In this document: positions 48,901 to 59,071 of the stretch, in pieces
How the letters are laid out: every line of letters begins with the position of its first letter
Numbering within the stretch: the first letter of the stretch is position 1
DNA from: Hemicordylus capensis
Taxonomy: Eukaryota; Chordata; Lepidosauria; Squamata; Cordylidae
Assembly: GCF_027244095.1 (NCBI RefSeq)
Contig: NC_069662.1
Span: forward strand, 11,310,501 to 11,374,500
Direction of reading: 5' to 3'
DNA length: 64,000 bases
The notes under the pieces: model-generated
Told to the model about the DNA's origin: nothing
The model's input: the letters and a program-made list of their open reading frames with translations, nothing else
Databases searched by the model: none
Position numbers and translations under genes: made by a program

Positions 48901-50947
48901 ATGTAAATAATTTTTTCTTTAAAAACCCCATGTCAAAATCAAGCCTCAAAATTATGCAAAAGAAAGAAAAAAAGGTGACAAAGGGAGAACAAAATGATGA
49001 ATGCCAAATGAATTGATTTTATTGAAAATGTCACCAGAAATCACGTGTGGGGGGCTTGGTTTACATGGAGAAAATGATTGGTTGATTTTTTGAAATGAAA
49101 CGAATGAATTATTATCATCTTATGTTCATCTTGATTGTGGTCACTGTTGATGTTGGCTGATGGCAAAAAACCCAAAACCATCAGAATAGCAATGAACTGG
49201 CTGCCAACACAACATATTGATTGATAACTGTGCAGGGGGGGAATCGGGTCTGTGTGTGTGTGTGTGTGTGGTGCAGGCTCAGTCTGTCTCTTCCTGTTGT
49301 CTGTCTGTCTGTCTGTCTGTGTGAATGGATGCCTAGCACTGTCTCTGTGTGTGGATGCTTTCTGGTGTGTGTCTGTCTACATGTTTTTTTTCCTCCCCCC
49401 CATGCCTCCCTCCATCCTTCCCCTCTCATCCTCTCCCCTTCCTCTTCACCACCTTCCATCCTCCCTCCCTTCCAGCCCACCACCGCCTCACCTGCCCCCA
49501 ACCCCGGTCTGGCAGATGATGAGAGTCTGGTCTCTCCCACCGAAGCACACACGTGAGCACGTGTGTGCACAAATATGTGGCTGACCAACTCTGAGCCGGA
49601 CCCTCCCCCCTTCAATCCCCTCTACATCCCTCTCCCCCTCCCCTTTCCTCCCCCCTGCCTCCCTGCCTCCCTCCCTGCCTCCCTCCCCCCTCCTAGCTAG
49701 CAGCGCACACATACACACACAAAACACCTGTGGTGGCAAACACCACCAGCACACATGCACTCACACTGGTGCCACCACCACCTCTGCCTTGGGCCTCTGT
49801 GTCCTTGAGCAGATATGTGGTGGTGGACCAGAGAAGCATTTCTTTCCAGCAAGGCAAAAGGCATGCACTCACTGCACACACACACACACACGAAGAGGTG
49901 AAGACGAGAAGAGGCAACTTCTAGGACCAGCAGCAGCAGGTGAGTGTCGTGTAATTGTGTTGCTTCCCAAGGCCACTGCCCATGCTCAATGCTCAGTCTG
50001 CTGAAACTGAAGAACTAGCTACAATCACCCTTCCTCACACGCAGCTCAGCTCAGCTCAGCTCAGCTGCACAGCACACTGACTAACTAGACACTACAGCTG
50101 GTGGTAGAAAAAACAGAAGTCTAGATTCTAGAAGATGTCCTGGTGGGTTTTAAACTTTCAAATCTGTGCTAGGATTGCCTCGCCCGCCTCCTCCTCCTCC
50201 TCCTCCTCCTCCTCCTCCTCCTCCTGCCTGTAATTGTGCCCTCTCCCCTTGCAGTTGCGCCGTCGTGATGGGTTGGTGATGTGCGTGCGCCGTCTACTTG
50301 TTAGCTCTCTCCTCCTCATGTTGGCTGGGCTTGCCAGGCACTGGCTGGCAGCAGCTGTTGGCTGTGTGCTAGGCTCAGGCTGTGGCGCGCGTGACTGGAC
50401 TGGGAATGTTATTGTAGCGGCAACACTGGTTGTGGTGGTAGCAGTAGTAGCTGTTGTTGTTGCTGGGCTGGTGGCTGCTGGCCTGTGCTGACTCTGCGCA
50501 CTTGGTCTGGTCTGGTCTGGTCATTGGGATGCAGATGTAGGGTGTGTGTGCATCATCCATGGGGAGCATCAGAGCAGAGCAGAGCAGGTTGGCTGGCTTC
50601 TGTCTGTCGGGCCTAGTCAGTGGCAGGCACTGAGTGAGGCGGTGGTTCCTTTGGGCATCACGTCACCCATCATGCAGAGCGGCAGGTCTGCTGCTCTGCT
50701 GCTCCGCCTCCTGCTTCTTCTCTGTGTGTGCTGCTCTTGTGCTTAGTGTGCTGCTCCGCTGCTGCTGCTGTGCTGGCAGGCAGCACAGCTGTGGCCTTTT
50801 TGTTAGATCAGAGAGTGGGTGTTGTCTCTCTGAGTGTCCTCCTCTTACTTGCTTGGATAGGAGTGGTGGTAGTAGGTAGGCATTAAGATGGACTGACTAG
50901 GTGTTACGTGTTAGGGCGCCCAGAGAGAGGGGCCAAAAAGATGGGGT
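48901..50947. other. hAT right half, low-complexity, no gene
   Basis: Contains (GT)n near 49,253-49,270, (CTGT)n near 49,300-49,320, C/T-rich stretches, AGCTC repeats near 50,041-50,065 and (CTC)n at 50,187-50,225. The open frames are compositional. Confidence 0.6.
50187..50225 (+). repeat. (CTC)n microsatellite
   Basis: About 13 uninterrupted trinucleotides. Confidence 0.95.
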
Positions 50948-51470
50948 GGCAATTGTTGGGTTGCTCCTAGTATTATTGGTGAATTTCTGAAGAAATTTTT
51001 TTTTTCCATTGGCTAGAATGGGGGTTCGGGGCTGCCCCAGACCCGCCTCTGTGGGGTGGCAGCACCGCCAAAGTGGGTCCGGGGCCATGGCAAAAATGCC
51101 CTCAGTCCCTCCCAGCAATCCCCGTAGAGATAGGAGTGATGGTTCTGTTGTTTTTCTGAGGTGTTCTGAGTGAGTGTGGATTCTGTGATAGCAAATGAGA
51201 GTGGATTCATGGTGTCTCATTGGAAATCTCATTAGCTATCATAGAATCTACACTCAGAACACCTCAGAAAAACAACAGAACCATCACTCCTATCTCTACG
51301 GGGATTGCAGGGAGGGACTGAGGGCATTTTTGCCATGGCCCCAGACCCACTTTGGGGGTGCTGCCACCCCACAGAGGCGGGTCTGGGGCAGCCCCAAACC
51401 CCCATTCTAGGCAATGGAAAAAAAATTTTCTTCAAAAATTCACCAATAATACTAGGAGCAACCAATTGCC
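50948..51470. repeat. large inverted repeat (arms ~245-250 bp)
   Basis: Left arm 50,948-51,200 pairs with right arm 51,227-51,470 around a ~26-bp loop. Matching blocks include TTGCTCCTAGTATTATTGGT / ACCAATAATACTAGGAGCAA, CCCGTAGAGATAGGAGTGAT / ATCACTCCTATCTCTACGGG-type, and CTGAGGTGTTCTGAG / CTCAGAACACCTCAG. Only scattered mismatches and small indels. Confidence 0.92.
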
Positions 51471-51675
51471 TTGGGATTTTTGGGGTGGAGGACACCCATG
51501 GGTGGCTACCACCCACCCCAGCTTTTTTGCCCCTAAGGGCTCCACATTGCGAGTTATGGGCAAGAATTAATTTTTTAAAAAAAATTTGTAAAAAATCAGA
51601 GGAAGGTCCAATCGACTTGAAATTTAGGTGGCAGGTAGAACACAATGTCCCCTTCAAAACCAGCCACTTTTTGTG

Positions 51676-51829
51676 ATCCGAACCAGTTCGGTTCGGATCC
51701 GAACCGGTTCGGATCCGAACCGGACCGGGGGGGTGGTCCGGCAAAACCAGAACCGAACCTCCCCGGTCCGGTCCGGACCCGGTCCGGACCCGAACCGAAC
51801 CGGGAGAACCGGTTTTATGCACATCCCTA
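51676..51829 (+). repeat. hAT right end: GGTTCGG-type palindromes plus TIR
   Basis: GATCCGAACCAGTTCGGTTC, GGATCCGAACCGG, CCGGTCCGGACC and final GCACATCCCTA mirror the left end in content and order. Confidence 0.85.
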
Positions 51830-51908
51830 CATCTGGTGGGCCACTGTGTGAAACAGATGCGGGATTAGAGGGGCCTTGGACCTGATCCAGCAGGGCTGTT
51901 CTTGTGTT
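51830..51908 (+). mobile_element. CR1 3' end, right of the hAT insertion
   Basis: Starts with the duplicated CATCTGGT, then GGGCCACTGTGTGAAACAG, CCTGATCCAGCAGGGCTGTT and the tail CTTGTGTTCT; a direct continuation of 41,853-41,960. Confidence 0.9.
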
Positions 51909-51984
51909 CTGATCATTACACATGTGGAGAGGCATTCTTTCCCAAAAGTGGCTGTTACCACTGACACGTTGCCCCGCATTGCCC

Positions 51985-52125
51985 CTGCTAACTTTTTAGA
52001 ATGTGAGCCCTTTGGGGACAGGGTTCCATCTTATTTATTTGTTTGTTATTTCTCTGTGTAACCCTGAGCCATTTTTGGAAGGGCGGTATAAAAACAAAAT
52101 TATCATTATCATTATCATCATCATC
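51985..52125 (+). repeat. L2-type tail SINE with (ATC/ATT) run
   Basis: GTGAGCCCTTTGGGGACAGG, CCCTGAGCCATTTTTGGAAG, GGCGGTATAAAAAC, then ATTATC/ATC repeats. Confidence 0.82.
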
Positions 52126-52371
52126 AGTGGGGCTCCTTTAAAGGATACAGACTCCATTTCAGCCTCTGGACCATCTTGGAAGGCATGCACTGAGTCCTGA
52201 GAAGTGCTTCCCCCACAGAGCTCTTAAGAATGGGCTCTGCCTCTCGTAAAGGGCCCTTCCAGCACTGAGAAAAACACAGTCCTTTGTAGAGGTCAGCAAA
52301 GCAGGAAATAGCTCTCACATTGAAGGCTCCCTGCACCCATACAAGTGGCCCTTGCTTGAAAAATAGTTAAG

Positions 52372-52505
52372 ATCATTGGTCTACACTGACTGGCAGCAGT
52401 TCTCCAAGGTTTCAGGCAGGAGGCTTTCCCAGCCCTACTGGGTGATGCTGCCAGGGATTGAACCCGGGACATTCTGCATGCAAAGCAGATGCTCTGTCAC
52501 AAATT
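52372..52505 (-). repeat. tRNA-Ala-derived SINE fragment
   Basis: CTACACTGACTGGCAGCAG, GGGATTGAACCCGGGACATT (inverse B box), CTGCATGCAAAGCAGATGCT. Confidence 0.72.
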
Positions 52506-52816
52506 TCTGAATGAGAGCTCTGAACAAAGATGCATACCTGGTTGTAGCTGAGTGGATGCTCAGAGCTGCTCAGTCTCCTGTGCTCTTGGATGGCTAATCT
52601 TTGGAATATAATGTATGTACGGCTCTGTATAGAAATCAGAGCAATTAAGCAAAAACGACCTCTTAAAAGACAGAATGGGGAGAGTCAAAACTGCAAACCG
52701 ATGTGGCACACAGAAAGAACATGAACTGAAATCAGTACAAAATGCACAAAATATAGACACTGTTAGCTAGCTACTCAAATGAGATCTGGAATAGATCCTG
52801 ACAACAACTCATAACA

Positions 52817-52945
52817 TTCAGGGGTAGGCATCACCAGATGTTATTGAACTACAACTTCCATCATCCCTAGCCACAATAAATGTCTAGGGATGATGGGAGT
52901 TGTAGTTCAACCACAGCTGAAGAGCCAAGGTTGCCTATTCCCTAA
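52817..52945. repeat. palindromic MITE
   Basis: GGTAGGCATCACCAGATGTT ... CTACAACTTCCATCATCCCT inverted as AGGGATGATGGGAGTTGTAG, ending GGTTGCCTATTCCC. Confidence 0.75.
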
Positions 52946-52979
52946 CACCTCAAGATGAGCTCTTCAGCTCAAAGTCTCA

Positions 52980-53470
52980 AATGGAAATATTTGAATATAG
53001 TCTTACAGTTGTGCTTCTCCCAGCTGTTCCACATTAACCACGGAAGAATTTCTTTCTCTGTTGGCTTATGCTGAGGCATACAGCAGATGGATGAGTTTAG
53101 GTCTGCTACAAGATGTTTAAAAAAATCATGCGGAAATAATCCTGATCCATCAGTGGCTTCTTCGGGAAACCTACACCCCACAGCTAGAGATGGGGCTTTT
53201 CCTTGCTCTCTTGAAAAAGCTGCCAGATGGCTTGGACTAGATTTTGTATGTGAGAAGAAAGCACCTAAGATTTCCTGTCTCTAAAATGCCAAGGTGTAAA
53301 GATCCTATGAAATTAATTCTGGGCTTTGGACAGCCAGACACAAAAACACACAAAGAGGTATTGGTGTATGTATAGTTTTGGTTGGGGGTATTCTACTCAC
53401 CTTGGTGCTCTTAGCAATTTGAGGCTGCATTACGAGTAGGCTGGAAGGAAATGAGGTTTTTTCCCCCAGG
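52980..53470 (-). other. olfactory receptor upstream flank, duplicated at 61.5 kb
   Basis: Aligns along most of its length with 61,500-61,930: GTGCTTCTCCCAGCTG, GAGAAGAAAGCACCTAAGA, AAAGATCCTATGAAATTAAT, TCTTAGCAATTTGAGGCTGC have clear counterparts. No coding. Both copies lie 5' of a minus-strand receptor. Confidence 0.6.
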
Positions 53471-54430
53471 AGGTCCCTGGCCTCTAGTGGAGAAGCTGCT
53501 TTATACTGGGCTAGAGAAATGGGACATCTAGCCTAACACCAGCAAAAGAGATAGTAAGCAGTTTTGCTGGGGTTCAGGAGACATCCTTCCATGTCCTTCA
53601 GGAGACATCCTTCCAACCCATAAAGACAGATGGCAAAGAACTTAGACATGCAAGTTATGTGTCTCCCATTAAGGTCTTGCTTCTCCATCCCCCTGGATCT
53701 ACTGTATGCACTTCCTAGCTGTTCAAGACTTCTAAGATGAGGTCAACACATCTAGACTCGTGAAACTGCCTAATTTATTCTCAGCATTGGAAGACAGACA
53801 AGATGTTGTCTTTTTTCTCCCTGCAACTGTTAGAAGTCTGGGGATTCGATAAGATAATGATGATAGTTTACTTTATGGAGACGGCTTGGGTACTTTGGAT
53901 GTTTTCCTTGGGATCATTAATAGCTTCTTACCTCAGCTTCTAGGGTCTCAAGAGTTTACTGTTCCAGGATGGGGGAAAATTATTAGATTTGTTTGTTCCC
54001 AGGATGCAGACTTTTCTAACTTTCCTACAAGGAATTGAAAGTACTGTGTTCATCTGGGAGCAATCCTGCCATGATGCCCAAGGGAATGTCACACCAGAAC
54101 ACAGATTTGATCCTGGGTTTCCTGTAGTCTTGCCCAGTGTTCTAGCCAGAATAAAGATTTAAATATAAATTTATTGGCTGATATGATGATGAGAATTACT
54201 CAAAATATTCCCACTGAAATTAAAAGGACAGGCTAGGCATTGCCTAACTTTTCCGTTTAATTCCAATGAGACCCCTTTAATTAATTTTTATCATCATGCC
54301 AGACCTGATTAGTCCATGGCATTATCCAATGTTACAAAGTCAAAGCAGAATTTTTGATTAAAATTAATCGGGGGGGGGCAGGATCTACATAGGCCATATT
54401 GGATTCTAAAATATCTTCTTTGTTTTGGGC
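53471..54430. other. intergenic, nothing recognised
   Basis: No gene or named repeat identified. Confidence 0.45.
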
Positions 54431-54568
54431 TGGCCTGCTCAACTTTGCCCCCCCCCAGCTGTTTTTGGCCTACAATTCCCATAATCCCCAGCCACAGTGA
54501 CCAATAGCCAGGGATTATGGGAGCTGTAGGCCAACATCTGCAGGAGGGTTGAACTTGAGCAGCCCTGG
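54428..54568. repeat. palindromic MITE
   Basis: GGGCTGGCCTGCTCAACTTT ... GGTTGAACTTGAGCAGCCCT with inner CCCATAATCCCCAGCCACAG mirrored. Confidence 0.78.
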
Positions 54569-54760
54569 ATTTTGGCCTCTTAAATACTGGATAACCGTTG
54601 GCCATGTAAGACAGGATATACAGGATTAGTACATTTTGTATGGGGTTATAAGTCTGTTAGTACCTCCCAGATGGAGGTTTTTGAAAGAAGATATTTGGTA
54701 ATGGGTTCCAATTTTGAATGTACAAACTTCTGTAGTTATTCTATATGGAGAGCTGGAGAG

Positions 54761-55073
54761 GAGAGCGGGTCTTGTGGTAGCAAGCCTGAATTGTCCCCTT
54801 TGGTATGCAGGGCCTACCTGGTTTGCATTCAATTGAGAGACCACATGTGAGCACTGTACGATATTCCCCTTAGAGGATGGAGCCGCTCTGGGAAGAACAC
54901 CTGTATGCTTCCATGCAGGAGATTCCAAGTTCCCTCCCTGGCATCTCCAAGATAGGGCTGAGAGAGACATCTGCCTGTAACCTTGGATAAGCCACTGCCA
55001 GTCTGCATAGACAATACTGAGCGAGATGAACCAGTGGTCTGACTCAGTAGAAGGCAGCTTCCTCTGTTCCTAC
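54761..55073 (+). repeat. tRNA-headed SINE with CR1-like tail
   Basis: GCGGGTCTTGTGGTAGCAAG to AAGGCAGCTTCCTCTGTTCC. Confidence 0.82.
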
Positions 55074-55249
55074 ATGGACTTGTACCAAACAACCGGAATT
55101 TGTCTAGTGGCACAAGAATGTGTTTATCACAGGCATTAGTTCTAGCCAAAAAACCTTGTACTACAGAAATGTAAAGCTAAGGATACTCCTGAGGTAGAAC
55201 AATTGGTGGGGTTTTTTTTTTAATTGATTGAGTCTGGTGCCTAATGAAA

Positions 55250-56378
55250 TAATAACTGGAGCTCATGACAAACTCCAGGAAATCTGGAAATCATTTTTAG
55301 CCTACTTTCCAGTAAGCTTATGAGATCACTCAGCATTCCGTGTGTGTGTCCCCTGCCTATCAACCTCGCAGTGCATGGACTAATATGAACCAAATTGGGT
55401 ACAGTTGTAGGGACACATAGGGACATGTCAACGGTGTTGTTTGTGATGATGTTATAATATCCACTCCGATTCAAGATGGTAGATACATACACATATGAGG
55501 TGCAAGTAGGCTAACTTGTGAACCACCTAACCAGTTTGAACCAAATTTGCTACAGCTGCAGGCACACATAGGACACCTCAAAGGCATAATTTGTGATGAT
55601 GTCATCCACCCCAATTCAAGATGGTAGATGCATGAACGTTTGAGGCAGAAGTGAGCTAACTTGTGGACTGTCTGACCAATTTGAACCAAATTTGTTACAA
55701 CTGTAGGACACATAGGGCCATCTCAATGGCACAGTTTGTGATAATGTCATCCACTCCAATCCAAGATGGCAGACATGTAAATGTTTGAGGAACAAGGAGG
55801 CTGACTTGTGGACCATCTAACTGATTTGTAGTATTTGGTACACAGGGACAGCTCAATTATGTAGTTTATAATGATGTCATCCACTCCAATCCAAGATGGT
55901 GGACACATGAACATTTGAGGTGCAAGTGGGCTAAATTGGGAATCTCCTAATCAATTTGAACCAAATTGGCAACAGCTGTAGGGACTCATAGGGACATCTC
56001 AATGGCGTCATTTGTGATAATGTCATCCACCTGATCCAAGATGTTGGACGTATAAAGGTTTGAGGTGCAAGTAAGCTAACTTGTAGACCATCAAACCAAT
56101 CTGAACCAAATTTGATACAGTTTCAGTGAGTGACACACAGGGACAGCTCAGTGATGTAGTTTATAATGATGTCATCCACCCCAATCCAAGATGGTGGATG
56201 CATGAACATTTGAGGTGAAGGGGGCCACCTAATCTATTTGAACCAAATTTGGTACAGTTATAGTGAGTGACACACAGGGACACCTAAACAATGTAGTCTG
56301 TGATGATGTCATCCAACGTGATTCAAGATGCCAGACACATGAACATCTGAGGCACAATTGGGCTAACTTATGAACAGG
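55250..56378 (+). repeat. satellite array, ~145-bp unit, 7 copies
   Basis: The landmark (CCAC-CC-AAT-CAAGATGG) recurs at 55,461, 55,606, 55,751, 55,881, 56,027, 56,176 and 56,313: spacings 145, 145, 130, 146, 149, 137. Each unit also has GAACCAAATT(T)G and GTGATGATGTCATC. Units are diverged, so the array is old. Relatives at 23.3 and 38.1-38.6 kb. Confidence 0.9.
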
Positions 56379-56629
56379 AGATAAGGAGGGAGGGAGGTAC
56401 CAAAAAGCAAATACAATTTTTTAAAAACCCAATAAATACCTGACTGATAATGAAATAAATTGTATTATCAATAGAATAAGAATATGCACAAATAGTTAAA
56501 GAGAGAATGCTCTTCCAAATCTGCTTCCAAATCTCTCTCTTGTGTTACAGGTTGAAGCAGTGGCCAGAGGTGCTTCCTATTAGCATCTACTGATATGCCA
56601 GCTGTGTCCATTTCTTGAGATAAATGACC

Positions 56630-56900
56630 TCAGAACAGTAATATATACGCTGGTATCCTCCAGACTTGACTACTGCAATGAGCTCTTTATGGGGCTGCCT
56701 TTGTACATCATCCAGAAACTGCAGTTGATACAGAATGCGACAGCCAGGCTGGTCTCTGGGTCATCTCACAGAGACCCTATTACTCCTATATCAAAAGAGC
56801 TACATTGGCTACAACTAAGTTTCCAGGCAAAATATAAGGTGCTGGTTATAATCTATGAAGCCCTAAAATATTAATATATGGCTGATCTTCTAGGAGCTAG
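56630..56900 (+). mobile_element. L2 LINE fragment
   Basis: [35 protein letters not shown] and ELHWLQLSFQAKYKVLVIIY match the post-RT block. Confidence 0.82.
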
Positions 56901-57013
56901 TATATCAATCATGTATTCAGACATGAATAACCAAATGGATTTGGGTCAAGAATGAGTTATGATTTGTGATTTTTGGATTCAGTTTTTTAAGTTTTTAATT
57001 TATTATCTTAGAT

Positions 57014-57055
<42 letters not shown>

Positions 57056-57790
57056 GTGTGTGTGATTTTGTTCCATTAAGGAACAGTCATAGTTCTTTTA
57101 AGGATTATCCCACCGATAGTAGTATCTTTGGTCAGGTTGCATCACAATTTTGGTTTCCAGTTGAATTTCCTTGGCTACTTGATTGAACCCTATGAAGTCT
57201 TTTGTTTGTGTTTTTGGATGTACTAAAATGGTCAGAGTTATTGTTAGCAGAATTTTGCAACCCCATACCAGGACACGGTACTGGAATAATAAAATTCATA
57301 ACATGTCCTTGGAACCATAAAAAATATAGCCTTGAAAAAATACTACCCTCTCAAATTTCTATATAAAAAAAATAACTCATTCATTTTATATCCGTGGAGT
57401 TCAGGGACTTGAAGGTGTGCACAGATGTAGACAAACCTTTCCAGTTTTTCAGCTTTTATTAGTAACTGCCTAATACTGTTGATTATTTTGCATAGTTATT
57501 AAAAAAACCAGTTCGAGGGGGAAACGACACTTAAACAGCTTGTTAAACTGTGGCCTTAAAATGCATTTCATTCACAATTTCATTGCATAAAATACATTTC
57601 ATTTCATTCTTCCTTCTGAAAGAAAAAATAGTTCATAAGAGTTTTTTTGCTTCCAGATTGCCTCAATTTCCAATTTTTCCACCTGAAAAGAATGTTAAGT
57701 GGGTGGATGGGTGGGGTTTTCAGAAGAACATTAAAAATTATCGGAATGTTCAGAAAATCTGATGCTGAGGCCTTCATTTATTCATTCCAA
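56901..57790. other. AT-rich intergenic, (AC)n only
   Basis: (AC)n microsatellite at 57,016-57,054; otherwise nothing recognised. Confidence 0.5.
57016..57054 (+). repeat. (AC)n microsatellite
   Basis: About 19 dinucleotide units. Confidence 0.95.
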
Positions 57791-57794
57791 ATGT

Positions 57795-58025
57795 AGAACA
57801 CAAGAATAAAAGAACAACCTTTCTGGATCAGGCTACAGCCTCCCTAGTCCAGCACACTGTTTTCCACAGTGGCCCACCAGATGCCACCGGGAAGCCCACA
57901 AATGGAAGATGTAGGCATGCCCCCTCTCCTGCCATTGCTCCCATGCAAGTTGGAGACACCCTGCCTCTGAACATGGAGGTAGCCTACAGCCCTTAAGGCT
58001 AGAAGCCATTGATAGATGTGTCCTT
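57795..58025 (-). mobile_element. CR1 LINE 3' UTR fragment
   Basis: TGGATCAGGCTACAGCCTCC, CCACAGTGGCCCACCAGATG, GTAGCCTACAGCCCTTAAGG; inverse of the CR1 3' UTR. Confidence 0.85.
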
Positions 58026-58113
58026 CATATAGGAGACACTATGGTGTAGCATTCATAGAGGGCATCCGATCTTTCCTAGCCACAACCCAACCAATTCATC
58101 AGGAGATCAAAGT

Positions 58114-59067
58114 TCAACCATTTCGCTCAAATCTCCTTCTTTGCAACACCTTGGCCACTGCTGTATGGACTTCCTTGTTCCTTAGAGTGTAAATGAGAGG
58201 ATTGAACATAGGGGTAACCACAATATAAAGGACAGCTATTTCTTTGACCTGATCAGGGTGCTCACCTGACTGTGAGTTCATGTGCACAGACATGGCGGTG
58301 CCATAGAAGATGGTGACTACGGCCAAGTGGGAGCCACACGTAGAGAAGGCCTTGTGCTGACTGGCAGAGGACCGCATTCGTAAGACAGAAGACAGGATGA
58401 GCATGTACGATATCAAGATAACAGACAGGGGACCAACGAAAACGACAAAGCCATTTGCAAACATGATGGCCTCAGTGATGTGGGTATCACCACATGCAAG
58501 TTTCAGCACTGTGGGCTGCTCACAGAAGAAGTGGTTGATGTGGTTGGAACCACAAAAGGCATGGCGGAAGGTGCCGGTCACATTCATTGTGGCAATGACG
58601 AAGCCTGCTGCCCAGGAAGCAAAGGCAAGTTGCAGTTGGCGCCCTCTGCCCATGGCAACAGTATATCGCAGAGGGTGACAGACGGCCAAGTAGCGGTCAT
58701 AAGCCATCACAGCCAGCAGGAGGCATTCGACACCACCTGAAAGCGCCCCTACGTACATCTGGGCAGCACAGCGTGCAATGGAAATGACTCCATGTCCAGC
58801 CAGGAGGTTTGCCAGCATCTGGGGCAGGCTGGAGGAGACATACAAAATCTCCATGCCCGAGAGGTTCATCAGGAAGAAGTACATGGGCGTGTGGAGGCGG
58901 GAGTCCATTTGCACCAGCAGGATGACCAGCAGGTTCTCCACCACAGTCAGGATGTAGATAATGAGGATGACCACAAAAAGCAGAAGCTGTGTCCTTCGGT
59001 GGCTGGAGAGTCCTGCAAAGATGAATTCTTCGACAGAGGTTTGGTTCTCCAGCTCCATCCTGAACAT
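58114..59067 (-). CDS. olfactory receptor, class II, intact
   Basis: A 317-residue OR that aligns without gaps through residue 310 with the receptor at 36,992-37,939. N-glycosylation site NQTS at 8; LHTPMYFFLMNLSG at 59-71; TM3 Cys100; canonical MAYDRYLAVC at 121-130; loop cysteines 172, 182 and 192; KAFSTCGSHLAVV at 239-251; PMFNPLIYTLRNK at 286-298. The TM1 GN motif is EN here (Glu44-Asn45), an uncommon substitution. A splice acceptor (TTTCTCTGTAG) sits 4 bases before the first ATG as in its neighbour; a second Met at codon 4 is an alternative start. Olfactory sensory expression is inferred from family only. Confidence 0.94.
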   Translation of the reverse strand: MFRMELENQTSVEEFIFAGLSSHRRTQLLLFVVILIIYILTVVENLLVILLVQMDSRLHTPMYFFLMNLSGMEILYVSSSLPQMLANLLAGHGVISIARCAAQMYVGALSGGVECLLLAVMAYDRYLAVCHPLRYTVAMGRGRQLQLAFASWAAGFVIATMNVTGTFRHAFCGSNHINHFFCEQPTVLKLACGDTHITEAIMFANGFVVFVGPLSVILISYMLILSSVLRMRSSASQHKAFSTCGSHLAVVTIFYGTAMSVHMNSQSGEHPDQVKEIAVLYIVVTPMFNPLIYTLRNKEVHTAVAKVLQRRRFERNG

Positions 59068-59071
59068 CTGC

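Larger units (their letters stand above)
41961..51829 (+). mobile_element. 9.9-kb hAT DNA transposon, apparently complete
   Basis: Terminal inverted repeats TAGGGATGTGC / GCACATCCCTA, followed inwards by GGTTCGG/CCGAACC-rich palindromes, and a perfect 8-bp target duplication within a CR1. Inside, left to right: CCAAT/TATA promoter (42,245-42,399), inferred non-coding exon and 3.2-kb intron with a 99-bp minisatellite, BED-hAT transposase (45,724-48,503), poly(A) signal (48,894), then 2.9 kb of low-complexity DNA with (CTC)n and a ~520-bp palindrome. Most autonomous hATs are 2.5-5 kb, so this one is unusually large. The perfect target duplication and long open transposase argue for a recent insertion. 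Host cut-and-paste movement is the known mechanism of the family. Confidence 0.93.
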
